Shown: one piece after another, positions 1 through 7,855 of the stretch
Numbering within the stretch: position 1 is the first letter of the stretch
Layout of the letters: every line of letters begins with the position of its first letter
NCBI RefSeq assembly: GCF_000373105.1
Contig: NZ_KB890416.1
Span: 108,933-172,932, forward strand
Direction of reading: 5' to 3'
Length of the DNA stretch: 64,000 nt
From: Neolewinella persica DSM 23188
GTDB taxonomy: Bacteria; Bacteroidota; Bacteroidia; Chitinophagales; Saprospiraceae
Program-made: the position numbers and the translations under genes
The notes under the pieces: generated by a model
The model's database searches: none
What the model was told of the DNA's origin: nothing
What the model saw: the letters and a program-made list of their open reading frames with translations, nothing else

Positions 1-8
1 TTCCTCGT

Positions 9-1058
9 ATGATCATAAATAACCCCGCCCTTCCTTTCCATCCCGCTAAGCCAATTGGCTGGACCGGTAACCCATTCGAAGGCAAAGAATTCAAATACGA
101 CCGCGACCCCTTCCGACCCGATTGGAGTGTACTGCTAAGAATGATCTTTTCCCGTAACCCCCAACGTGCGGAGAAAAAAGCCGATACCTGGACGCCACCG
201 GTGGCGACCGGCGTCGGTTACCTCGAAAACCGCACCGAAAACTGGATCGTTTGGCTGGGGCATGCCTGTTTTCTGTTTCAATTCAATGGCGTTCGCTTCC
301 TGGTAGATCCGCAGCTGACGGACATGCCCCTCGTACCCCGACGGGTTTTTCCGCCATTCACCTATGAGGAAATCCGGGACGTCGATTACCTGCTGTTTAG
401 CCATGATCATCGGGACCACGTAGATGAAAAGTGCATCCGGGCGATCTGTAAAAACAATCCGATCAGGAAAGTACTTTGTCCGCTGAAACTCTCCAGCGTG
501 ATCGGAAAATGGGTGGAAGATATTCCGATCGAAGAAGCGGGCTGGTACCAGATTTTTGAGACTGGAACTACCGGCGTTCGCATCACTTTTTTACCCAGCC
601 GCCATTGGTGCCGGCGGGGGCTGACGGACTTTAACCGGGTGCTGTGGGGTAGTTTTATGCTGGAAGTACAGGATCTGGGCGGGGCCGCAGGTGCAGAGGA
701 AGTTGGAGAAGCAGGCGCGCCAGCCGGCCACACCATCTACTTTGGCGGAGACTCCGCCAAAACCAGCTACTGGAAAGAGATCGGAGACATGTTCCCCGAC
801 ATTGATGTCGCCATGCTGGGTATTGGTGCCTACAAGCCGGACTACATGATGCAGGAGAACCACGCCAGTCCGGAGGAAGCCCACCGGGGCTTCCTCGATC
901 TGGGGGCGAAACGCTGGTGGCCCATGCACCATGGCACCTACGACCTGAGCAATGAACCGGCTAGTGAGCCGATCACCTGGGCGACTGAGCTGATGGCTGA
1001 AAACGGGATGGTGGAACGGTTGGTACAGCCTGCGGTGGGGGAGGCGTGGTGGTTTTAG
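9..1058 (+). CDS. MBL-fold metallo-hydrolase (UlaG / NAPE-PLD-like)
   Basis: A 349-residue metallo-beta-lactamase-fold hydrolase of the beta-lactamase_2 / NAPE-PLD-like type. The metal-binding signature SHDHRDHVD lies at residues 131-139 (His132, His134, Asp136, His137). It follows a typical WLGHACFLFQ strand near residue 80 and a VDPQLTD segment near 98. Further likely metal ligands are the GGDSA aspartate near 248 and the MHHGTYD histidines near 307. There is no signal peptide, so it is probably cytoplasmic, and the substrate cannot be told. The start at base 9 gives a complete-looking N-terminus, although a start left of the window cannot be excluded. Residues ~224-241 form a Gly/Ala/Glu-rich loop encoded by a copy of the dispersed GC-rich repeat (677-696). 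Confidence 0.85.
   Translation: MIINNPALPFHPAKPIGWTGNPFEGKEFKYDRDPFRPDWSVLLRMIFSRNPQRAEKKADTWTPPVATGVGYLENRTENWIVWLGHACFLFQFNGVRFLVDPQLTDMPLVPRRVFPPFTYEEIRDVDYLLFSHDHRDHVDEKCIRAICKNNPIRKVLCPLKLSSVIGKWVEDIPIEEAGWYQIFETGTTGVRITFLPSRHWCRRGLTDFNRVLWGSFMLEVQDLGGAAGAEEVGEAGAPAGHTIYFGGDSAKTSYWKEIGDMFPDIDVAMLGIGAYKPDYMMQENHASPEEAHRGFLDLGAKRWWPMHHGTYDLSNEPASEPITWATELMAENGMVERLVQPAVGEAWWF
677..696 (+). repeat. Dispersed GC-rich 17-mer, copy 1 (inside MBL gene)
   Basis: Contains GGCGGGGCCGCAGGTGC, identical over 17 bases to the copies at 62128 (+) and 53746 (-). It is read in frame as part of a Gly/Ala-rich surface-type loop between the conserved MBL blocks. Confidence 0.75.
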
Positions 1059-1160
1059 ACGCGCGCTTAACCTCGGAGCGTAAGCAGAGCGACGAAACGG
1101 ACCTTCTCTGCGTACCTGAAGAACCGTTCAAAAGTGATCGGCTGCAGCAGGCATGGTTGG

Positions 1161-2180
1161 TCAGAGGTCAATGGTGAGGTGGACCCGATAGCGTTCAGCA
1201 TCTTCCGTTACGGTAAGGTTGTGCTTTCCGGGGTAACTCAGTTCCAGGCGCCGTCGAACGTTGGTCAGGCCAATGCCCGAGGCTTCCCGCACCGTCTTTT
1301 CTGTTTGCCCGACAATGCTGTTGGCCACCATATAGTGCAGGGTGTTGCCTTCCATTTTTAAACTGACCGTTATCCAGGAACCTTTGCCGGCGTTACCGAT
1401 GCCATGCTTGAAGGCATTTTCCAGGAAGGTGATCAGGATAAGCGGTGTTATCCGGACACTGGCGATTTCTCCGTGTACTTCGAAAGTGATGGGGATATCT
1501 TCGTTCAATCGTAGTTTCTCCAGGTCCAGGTAGTTCTCCATGTATTCCACCTCCCGGTTCAGTGGAACCTTTTCCTCATTGCTCTCATGAATCATGTAGC
1601 GCATCATCCCGCTGAGTTTAGCTATCACCTCGGGAGTTTGCTCCGACTGGTTCACCGCCAGGTAGTAAAGATTATTCAGGGTGTTGAAGAGGAAGTGAGG
1701 ATTCACCTGCGCTTTCAGAAACCGTAATTCCGACGTCAGCTGGCGGTTTTCGAGTTCAAAATAATCCTCGATGAACCGTAGTAACCCCACGAAGGCCGTT
1801 ACGAAAAACACGGCCATGAAGACGCTGAGGCCGAAGCGGGTAGAGTAGGCCCAGCTATCGTTACCATCGCCAATACCCGATATGAGAAACCGTTTTCCCA
1901 GTAGGAGTAAATAGGATAATGCTGCGAATACGGGAAGGAACCCCAGTAGGTAGCGGGCGGCATTCCTGTCACGAATCAGCCGGGGCAGGAAGTAGAAGTA
2001 GTTCAGGTAGCTAACGATGAGCAACATGATGATGTGAAAGAAAAAATCAGGAACCAGCCGTACCCAGTCCAGGTCTCCTCGTTTGCCAAAACTGAGGGCA
2101 TAGAAAAAATAGGAAGCGTACATCAACCAAAAGGCGACGTGAAGTAAATGCTTGTTGTACCGTTGAAAAAAGTTTGGCAT
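1161..2180 (-). CDS. LytS/YehU-type sensor histidine kinase
   Basis: A 339-residue membrane histidine kinase of the His_kinase (PF06580) / LytS family. Four hydrophobic segments (about 12-32, 45-65, 77-97 and 115-135) are followed by a short coiled linker. The phospho-acceptor block is QVNPHFLFNTLNNL, with His162. An HATPase_c domain follows, with an N-box-like ENAFKHG segment near 262 and a GIGLTNVRRRL glycine box near 310. Family members normally pair with a LytTR-domain response regulator, but none is adjacent here, so this copy looks orphaned. It faces away from the barrel gene at 2429, and a LytTR-like direct repeat lies in the shared promoter region. The input signal is unknown. Confidence 0.9.
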   Translation of the reverse strand: MPNFFQRYNKHLLHVAFWLMYASYFFYALSFGKRGDLDWVRLVPDFFFHIIMLLIVSYLNYFYFLPRLIRDRNAARYLLGFLPVFAALSYLLLLGKRFLISGIGDGNDSWAYSTRFGLSVFMAVFFVTAFVGLLRFIEDYFELENRQLTSELRFLKAQVNPHFLFNTLNNLYYLAVNQSEQTPEVIAKLSGMMRYMIHESNEEKVPLNREVEYMENYLDLEKLRLNEDIPITFEVHGEIASVRITPLILITFLENAFKHGIGNAGKGSWITVSLKMEGNTLHYMVANSIVGQTEKTVREASGIGLTNVRRRLELSYPGKHNLTVTEDAERYRVHLTIDL

Positions 2181-2278
2181 TGGACTAAGCTGCCGGAGGC
2201 AGCAAACTGGTGAAAGCGACCATTGGTCGCCCCTTTATGCCACTAAGGTAGTTGAGTTGGTGCTTACTTAACCTTTTG

Positions 2279-2310
2279 CTCTACCATCCCCCCATTCTCC
2301 TCTACCATCC
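2279..2310 (+). promoter_or_regulatory. Direct repeat resembling a LytTR operator
   Basis: CTCTACCATCC occurs twice, at 2279-2289 and 2300-2310, exactly 21 bp (two helical turns) apart. This is the geometry of known LytTR sites such as those of BtsR/YehT and YpdB. It lies between the LytS-type kinase and the divergent outer-membrane barrel gene. Confidence 0.5.
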
Positions 2311-2400
2311 GGCATTTTGTAGTCTTTAGGTGGAAAAGCTGTCCTGTCGATACTTTTTACCCTACGGTCGAACGGGTTCATAGTGCCCTGTCATTCACCC

Positions 2401-2408
2401 TAAGTTTG
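2401..2408 (+). promoter_or_regulatory. Bacteroidota -7 box for the 2429 gene
   Basis: TAAGTTTG fits TAnnTTTG and lies 20 nt before the ATG at 2429. No clear -33 TTTG is visible, which would fit activator-dependent transcription from the 21-bp direct repeat upstream. Confidence 0.5.
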
Positions 2409-2428
2409 CTTCATCAAACAACAAAAAA

Positions 2429-4924
2429 ATGAAAAAGCAAATCACAACGCTATCAATCCCATCCATCAACCCGGGTTGGAGCCAGACACACAGCGTCGGG
2501 CGGAATCGGGGCTACGTCACAATGCTAACCCTGCTCTTTGCCCTCTTCCTCGGCACCTGCGTCAGCGCCCAGAGCATTAAAGGCCAACTTACGGACGGTA
2601 CCAACCAGGAGCCAATGGGTTTTGCCAACATAAGTTTATACGACGCGAACGATAAATTAGTGAAAGGCACCAGCAGCGATATTGACGGGCGTTATGAAAT
2701 TATTGATTTGCCTGCCGGTACCTACCGGTTGGAAGCAAGTTTCTTAGGTTACGCCACCCAAAGCCAGATGGTGACCCTGACCAATGATAAGACGACGGTC
2801 GAACTCCCCGCCATTGTCCTCAGTGAAGGAGGGAACAACCTCGACGAAGTTACCGTTACCGCCGAACGCGCCGTAATGGAACTCGGCCTGGACCGTAAGA
2901 TATTTAACGTAGAGAAGTCCATCGCCGCCGCCGGCGGCAACGCCGAAGACCTGCTCCGCGAAATTCCCAGCATCACCGTCGACCTGGAGGGCAATGTCTC
3001 TTTGCGCGGCTCTGCCGGTGTCCGCTTCCTGATCAACGGTAAGCCCAGCGCAATTACCCAACAAGCCGGCTTCCTGCAAACCCTGACGGCTTCCAATATC
3101 GAACGCGTTGAAGTGCTTACAAATCCCGGTGCCCAGTTCGATCCCGAAGGAACGGCAGGGCTCGTTAACATCGTATTGAAACAGAAAACAGAGGACGGCT
3201 TTAACGCCACGGTTAACCTCAACGCCGGTACCGGCAACAAATTCGACGGCAGCGTTGACGCCAACTGGCGCAAGGGTAAGTTCAACACCACCTTAGGTGT
3301 AAACGGCCGCTACGACGAGCGTTTCTTTCGCGGGTTCCGCGAGCAAACCGCCACTTTTGCAGATACCACTTACAGCCGCTACTTTACCTTCGACGGTCTT
3401 CGTCAGAACGAAAGTAAGGGCTTCAACCTCGGCACGGAGTACACCATTAACAAGTATTCTTCCCTGGGCATTAGCGGTAATTACCGGACCAGCACCGGCG
3501 AAAGCACTAACCTGCGATCCACTCAGTTCTTCGACGATAACGGCGACCTTAATTCCGTCAGCTACCGTACCGAAGTCGAGCCGCAGGAGCGCGAAAATTA
3601 TGAACTGCGGGCCGACTATAACACCACCTTCGCCAAACCCGGACGCAACCTTTCTGCCAGCTTCCAATACAGCGAAAGCGACCAAACAGAAGTTGAAAAC
3701 TACGACGAATCGATCTTCGGGCCTGAAGGTGACCTGTTCGACGAGTCCTTTCAAAACAGCCCATCGGCCAACGGCCGCACGCAGTACATCGGTCAGTTGG
3801 ACTACTCCCAAAAGATCGGCGAAGACTTCAAATTTGAAGCCGGCTGGCGTTCCACCATGCAACGTATCGACAATGTGGCGGACTTTAATATCTACGATGA
3901 GGATTCTCAGGAGTTCTTCCGGGTAGACTCTAACAGCAGCCGCTTCTTTTACGACGAAGACGTCCACGCTGTTTACTCCACTTTTGGCGGGAAGGTTGAT
4001 AAATTCACCTTCAGCGGAGGTCTCCGGGCCGAGCAGGTCTATACGACCAGCTTCCTGGCTGAGCCAACGGGCGAGACCTTTGAGAACAATTACTTTAAGG
4101 TGTACCCGAGCGTTTTTCTGGGCTACGCAGTGAGTGAAAGCGGGACCATCCAGGCCAGCTACTCCCGCCGGGTCAGCCGCCCGCGCGACCGCGACCTTAA
4201 CCCCTTCGTTGACCGCGGCGACCCCCTCAACCTGCGGACGGGTAACCCCTTCCTGTTGCCCGAGATCATCAACAGCTACGAGCTGAACCTTCAGCAGCGC
4301 TTCGGAATGGGCACCTTTACCGGGGGTGTTTACTACCGCGCAAAATCAGATCTGATCACCCGCGTAACGGAAACCCTGCCCGGCGGTATCCAGATTGGCA
4401 CCCAGGCAAACCTGGACAGCGGCCGCGACTATGGCGTAGAACTGATTACGACCCTGCGGCCCAGCAAAAAGTTTGACCTGACGGCCTCCGCCAACGCCTA
4501 CCGGACAGAAATTGACGGTACGCTCCAGGAAGGTGCCGTACAGGCCAACGGGTATAATTTCAGCGGGCGCCTGCAAGGTTCCTACGAAATGCCGTGGAAC
4601 GTGAAAAGCCAATTCACTTACTTCTACCGCAGCCCAGGTGTCACCTCCCAGGGGCGACTGAACGCCATGCAGAGCTTTGATCTTGGTTTTCGTAAGCCGA
4701 TCCTGAACGATCTCGGAGCCATCACACTCCGCGTAACCGACTTGTTCAACCAGCGCAAATTCGGCTATACCACCGAAATCAGCGGCCTGTCCACCATCAG
4801 CGAATTCCAGCGGGAAAGCCGGATTGTGTACGTTGGCTTCCAGTACAGCCTTCGCGAAGTGAAGGGTAAGCAGAACCGCCAACGGAGTGGTGGCGGAGAT
4901 GATGGTGGCGGAGATGATTTCTAG
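2429..4924 (+). CDS. Outer-membrane beta-barrel protein with carboxypeptidase-regulatory-like domain (TonB receptor family)
   Basis: An 831-residue outer-membrane protein of the OMP_b-brl_3 / TonB-dependent-receptor-like class. A long N-terminus leads into a signal peptide ending ...GTCVSAQ near residue 48; an internal ATG at 2522 would give a more usual signal length. Next come a CarboxypepD_reg-like beta-sandwich (about 50-135, with DIDGRYEI and LPAGTYRLEASFLGY) and a plug-like region (about 145-250, with LLREIPSITVDLEGNVSLRG and NPGAQFDPEGTAGLVNIVLK). The rest is a barrel of alternating strands. The tail is Gly/Asp-rich. The substrate is unknown. Adjacent regulators point to control by a LytS/LytTR-type system. 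Confidence 0.85.
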   Translation: MKKQITTLSIPSINPGWSQTHSVGRNRGYVTMLTLLFALFLGTCVSAQSIKGQLTDGTNQEPMGFANISLYDANDKLVKGTSSDIDGRYEIIDLPAGTYRLEASFLGYATQSQMVTLTNDKTTVELPAIVLSEGGNNLDEVTVTAERAVMELGLDRKIFNVEKSIAAAGGNAEDLLREIPSITVDLEGNVSLRGSAGVRFLINGKPSAITQQAGFLQTLTASNIERVEVLTNPGAQFDPEGTAGLVNIVLKQKTEDGFNATVNLNAGTGNKFDGSVDANWRKGKFNTTLGVNGRYDERFFRGFREQTATFADTTYSRYFTFDGLRQNESKGFNLGTEYTINKYSSLGISGNYRTSTGESTNLRSTQFFDDNGDLNSVSYRTEVEPQERENYELRADYNTTFAKPGRNLSASFQYSESDQTEVENYDESIFGPEGDLFDESFQNSPSANGRTQYIGQLDYSQKIGEDFKFEAGWRSTMQRIDNVADFNIYDEDSQEFFRVDSNSSRFFYDEDVHAVYSTFGGKVDKFTFSGGLRAEQVYTTSFLAEPTGETFENNYFKVYPSVFLGYAVSESGTIQASYSRRVSRPRDRDLNPFVDRGDPLNLRTGNPFLLPEIINSYELNLQQRFGMGTFTGGVYYRAKSDLITRVTETLPGGIQIGTQANLDSGRDYGVELITTLRPSKKFDLTASANAYRTEIDGTLQEGAVQANGYNFSGRLQGSYEMPWNVKSQFTYFYRSPGVTSQGRLNAMQSFDLGFRKPILNDLGAITLRVTDLFNQRKFGYTTEISGLSTISEFQRESRIVYVGFQYSLREVKGKQNRQRSGGGDDGGGDDF

Positions 4925-4971
4925 TGCGCTGCCAAAAGACTTATTACTAGTGAGATGTTTGATAACAGTGC

Positions 4972-5011
4972 CCGCCCGGTTACCATTTGGTAGCTGGGCG
5001 GAACTTTTTTT
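4972..5011 (+). terminator. Intrinsic terminator of the 2429 gene
   Basis: CCGCCC and GGGCGG arms extend to a 13-bp stem with a four-base ATTT loop, followed after three bases by seven T residues. A GC-rich 17-mer copy starts at the next base. Confidence 0.85.
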
Positions 5012-5031
5012 GGGCGGGGACGCGGGTGCAG
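5012..5031 (+). repeat. Dispersed GC-rich 17-mer, copy 2
   Basis: GGCGGGGACGCGGGTGC variant sitting directly on the end of the T-tract of the preceding terminator. The same arrangement recurs at 53533. Confidence 0.7.
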
Positions 5032-5058
5032 TAGAGGGGTTGTAGTGCAGTATTCAAA

Positions 5059-5225
5059 TCGCAGATTTGAGCGGATTACACTGATTGACGCTGATTCGTG
5101 ACCGCCTGGAAAGTGTTTCTTGACAAGCGGTTATTTGGCTATTCTAGTAGTTTTGGAATCGCTGATTAGAATGGATTACATTGATCAGTAACAGTCTTGA
5201 AAGCTTTTCATGACAAGCGATTTAA
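5059..5225. repeat. Degenerate tandem duplication in a convergent spacer
   Basis: Two copies, roughly 5059-5140 and 5156-5225, share in order GGATTACA(C/T)TGAT, a TTGAAAG-like stretch and GACAAGCG. The second copy runs into the stop codon of the aminopeptidase gene. Apart from this duplication, the preceding terminator and a 17-mer, the 4925-5221 spacer contains no gene that I can see. Confidence 0.6.
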
Positions 5226-7009
5226 ATTTCAGCACATCCTTCCTCCAACCACTCCAACTCCTCCCCCTCCAGCAACGGCCCCACCCGCTCAAGCACCATC
5301 GCGTGATACGTATTGACCCAGTCCACCTGGTCTTTGGTCAGCATGTGCTGTTCGATGAGGCTTCGTTCGATGGGGAAGTAGGTCAGTGTTTCAAATTCCA
5401 GCCAACCATCGGTGGAGGCGGGTTGGACGGCGACGAGGTTCTCCACCCGGATACCGTAGGCACCGACTTTGTAGTAGCCGGGCTCGTTGCTTACCACCAT
5501 GCCTGCTGCAAGGGGATACTGGGCGTTGGGCGACTTGGTCTGCTGGCTGATGCTCATCGGCCCTTCGTGGACGTTGAGGAAGAAGCCAACGCCGTGGCCC
5601 GTTCCGTGGCCGTAGTTGAGCTGATGCCGCCACAGCGGCATGCGGGCCAGCGGGTCGAGTTGAGCACCGCAGGTGCCCACGGGGAACTTCGCCATCGACA
5701 GTTCGATGTGGCCCTGCAGCACGAGGGTGAAGTTGCGGCGCATCTCCTCCGTCGTTTCGCCGACGGCGAAGGTTCTGGTGATGTCGGTAGTACCAGTGGT
5801 GTACTGCCCACCGGAATCGAGAAGTAATAAGCCTTCTGCCTTCAGTTTAGCCGACCCTTCCTCTGGCGCGCGGTAATGCACGATGGCACCGTTGCCGGCG
5901 TAGCCGACGATGGCTGGGAAACTGTCGGTGATGAAGTGTTCGTCTTCCGCGCGCAGCGCGTGGAGCTTGTGGGCCACGGCGGCCTCATCGACACCGGCGG
6001 CGATGGCGCCGTCGAGCCAGCGGCGCAGCCGCAGCAGGGCCACGGCATCGCGGGCCATTGTGGCCCGCAGGTGCTCGAGTGCCTTGTCATTCTTTACCGC
6101 TTTCCAGGCGGGGATCGGACTGGAGACCTCGGTGGTTTTGTCTTCGCCGGCGTGCATTGCCAACCGGGCGGAGATGGTGGCGGGGTCGAGGCCGATGTCG
6201 GCGTTGATGGCGTTGGTTCGCCGGAGGAAGCTGCTGATCTTGTCGTAGTCATGCACTTCCAGCCGGTGGCCGTCGGGGAGGTTGTCGGTCCAGGCTTCAA
6301 AGCCGGGGCGAGGCGCGGCAAACAGGGTATGGTCCCCCTTACGGCCAACTACGAAGTAGGCCACGCACAACGGGTTGAAATCGATGTCGGAACCCCGCAG
6401 GTTGAGTAGCCAGGCGGCTTCGTCAAGGGCGGAGATAACATAATAATCCAGGTCTTTCCCGGCCATCCAATCGATCAGCCGGCCGAGCCGGTCTTGCCAC
6501 GGTTCTCCACTAAAATCCGGGGTGTGCTCGAAAATCTTACGATTAGGGACTGCGGGCCGGTCTGACCATATTCTCCGCAGGAGGTCTTCGTCGAGGACAA
6601 GGTTTAATTCGTACTCGGCCAACTTCTTGCGGAGTCTCCTGCTGCTGCGCAGGCTGGTGACCCGGCCGTCGGTGCCGACCGTCTGGCCGTCCATCAGGGT
6701 CGCCCCAAGCCATTCTTCGATAGGAAACACGCCAGACTCGCGGTGGTCTTTTAATAGCTCGATACCCGAGCCTTCCAACTCCGTTGTGGCTTGAAGGAAG
6801 TACCGACTGTCGGTAAGCAATTTGGCATCGTGCTGTGTAACAACCAGCGTGCCGGCCGAGCCCGTGAAGCCGCTTAACCATTCCCGTGCCTCCCAGCGCG
6901 GAGCAGGATACTCGCTCTGGTGGGGGTCGGTGCTTGGAACAATGTATGCGTCGATCTGGGTTTCGAGCATGGCCTGGCGGAGGGCGGAGAGTCTGGCGGA
7001 AATGATCAT
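5222..7009 (-). CDS. Xaa-Pro aminopeptidase P (M24B)
   Basis: A 595-residue member of the long, eukaryotic-type aminopeptidase P family, which removes N-terminal residues preceding proline using two metal ions. The first ~310 residues are two creatinase-like N-domains. The C-terminal pita-bread domain carries the ligand blocks: two Asp in LLLLDSGGQ...TTDITRTFAVG (about 400 and 411), His in YGHGTGHGVG (about 470), and Glu in NEPGYYKVGAYGIRVEN (about 505 and 520). The substrate histidine block NVHEGP is also present. There is no signal peptide, so it is cytoplasmic. It is divergent from the YtxJ gene and convergent with the barrel gene to its left. Confidence 0.92.
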   Translation of the reverse strand: MIISARLSALRQAMLETQIDAYIVPSTDPHQSEYPAPRWEAREWLSGFTGSAGTLVVTQHDAKLLTDSRYFLQATTELEGSGIELLKDHRESGVFPIEEWLGATLMDGQTVGTDGRVTSLRSSRRLRKKLAEYELNLVLDEDLLRRIWSDRPAVPNRKIFEHTPDFSGEPWQDRLGRLIDWMAGKDLDYYVISALDEAAWLLNLRGSDIDFNPLCVAYFVVGRKGDHTLFAAPRPGFEAWTDNLPDGHRLEVHDYDKISSFLRRTNAINADIGLDPATISARLAMHAGEDKTTEVSSPIPAWKAVKNDKALEHLRATMARDAVALLRLRRWLDGAIAAGVDEAAVAHKLHALRAEDEHFITDSFPAIVGYAGNGAIVHYRAPEEGSAKLKAEGLLLLDSGGQYTTGTTDITRTFAVGETTEEMRRNFTLVLQGHIELSMAKFPVGTCGAQLDPLARMPLWRHQLNYGHGTGHGVGFFLNVHEGPMSISQQTKSPNAQYPLAAGMVVSNEPGYYKVGAYGIRVENLVAVQPASTDGWLEFETLTYFPIERSLIEQHMLTKDQVDWVNTYHAMVLERVGPLLEGEELEWLEEGCAEI

Positions 7010-7028
7010 GGGCGGAAGTTAGGGAAAT

Positions 7029-7078
7029 AGTCAGAGAGTCAAATAGTCAGCGCGTCAAATAGTCAGGGAGTTAAATGG
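7029..7078. repeat. Word repeats upstream of the aminopeptidase gene
   Basis: Three imperfect copies of a GTCAAATAGTCAG-like word lie just 5' of the aminopeptidase start, on the minus strand reading CTGACTATTTGAC. This is one of the locus-specific word-repeat spacers seen throughout the window. Confidence 0.6.
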
Positions 7079-7129
7079 AAACCCATCCAATGGTGACGAC
7101 TCTGGCCCTGCGCTTAAAAACTTTTCCTG

Positions 7130-7147
7130 GCACCTGCGGCCGCGCCC
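7130..7147 (-). repeat. Dispersed GC-rich 17-mer, copy 3
   Basis: The minus strand reads GGCGCGGCCGCAGGTGC exactly, in the divergent aminopeptidase/YtxJ spacer. On the plus strand it follows a pyrimidine-rich stretch, as most copies do. Confidence 0.8.
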
Positions 7148-7236
7148 TCTGCTCCTTCCTATACGCGTCATAATGCAGGTTGACGACCAAGCTTTACGAA
7201 CAAACTTAAAACACCACAGCCCGCTACGCGTTCGAA

Positions 7237-7288
7237 CTACAAGACTACAAGACTACAAGACTACAAGACTACAAGACTACAAGACTAC
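7237..7288 (+). repeat. (CTACAAGA) octamer tandem repeat, 6.5 copies
   Basis: Six perfect CTACAAGA units plus CTAC run from 7237 to 7288 and stop 4 nt before the ATG at 7293. The same word precedes the starts of the RND pump (26414), trmD (about 42470) and purH (about 56665). The 8-bp period does not keep a reading frame, so this is not coding. Confidence 0.9.
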
Positions 7289-7292
7289 GCCC

Positions 7293-7631
7293 ATGTTCCA
7301 TACCATGAAATCCTCCGCCGATTTTGCCGCAGCGCTAGAAGCCAGCCACCAACAACCGGTGGTACTGTTCAAACATAGCGATAACTGCCCGTTTAGCGGG
7401 GCGGCCCAGATAGAGGTTGCTCACTCAAAGCATGACCTGGAAATTTACGGTATTACTGTGCAGTATACGCCCGAGCTGAAGGTGGAGATTGCGGAGAAAA
7501 CCGGCGTTGAGCACTCCAGTCCGCAGGCTATCCTCTTGCATAAAGGGGTTGCCGTAAATCACTATTTCCGTAGTGAAATCAAGGAGCGCACGTTGAAGGC
7601 GGCAATTAAGGCGTTGCTTAGTGAGCAGTGA
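7293..7631 (+). CDS. ytxJ: YtxJ-family monothiol bacilliredoxin (DUF2847)
   Basis: A 112-residue thioredoxin-fold protein of the DUF2847/YtxJ family, proposed to de-bacillithiolate proteins in organisms using bacillithiol. The active-site region reads VVLFKHSDNCPFSG, a CPFS monothiol motif with the single cysteine near residue 30. The cis-Pro block is SSPQAILLHKG near 75. I start it at the ATG at 7293. A reading through from 7173 would only add the translated octamer repeats (RLQDYKTTRLQDYK), which are not part of the family fold. It probably acts in the cytoplasm in oxidative-stress repair. Confidence 0.88.
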   Translation: MFHTMKSSADFAAALEASHQQPVVLFKHSDNCPFSGAAQIEVAHSKHDLEIYGITVQYTPELKVEIAEKTGVEHSSPQAILLHKGVAVNHYFRSEIKERTLKAAIKALLSEQ

Positions 7632-7705
7632 GCAGGAGTAAGGATTCAGTGATCAGGATTTAGCAATCAGGGGTCAGTGAGCAGGATTCAGGATTTAGCT
7701 CGCAG
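7620..7705. repeat. Word repeats after ytxJ
   Basis: Degenerate copies of GTGAGCAG, GGATTCAGTGATCAGG and TCAGGATTTAGC, overlapping the ytxJ stop codon. They resemble the words at 40918-41090 and 61998-62120. From 7706 to 7855 I see no gene and, strikingly, no ATG. Confidence 0.6.
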
Positions 7706-7855
7706 AGCTTTGTCCTCCAGCACTGACTTATTGGTTTTAAGTTAGCCAAACAACCACATACAATTGTGGTTCGTCAGCTGGCGCTAGCAGACTGTCGGAG
7801 AGAATCAAATTATTTTACCGTCACACCACCGTTCATCATTTAAAATTATCCCATC

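Noticed and set aside
1161..2180. Complete two-component system at the kinase locus
   Set aside because: No response-regulator gene lies within several kilobases on either side; only the kinase and a putative operator are visible.
3293..3967. 224-codon antisense open frame in the first barrel gene
   Set aside because: Same reason: the sense strand is a well-formed outer-membrane barrel and the antisense frame has no recognisable feature.
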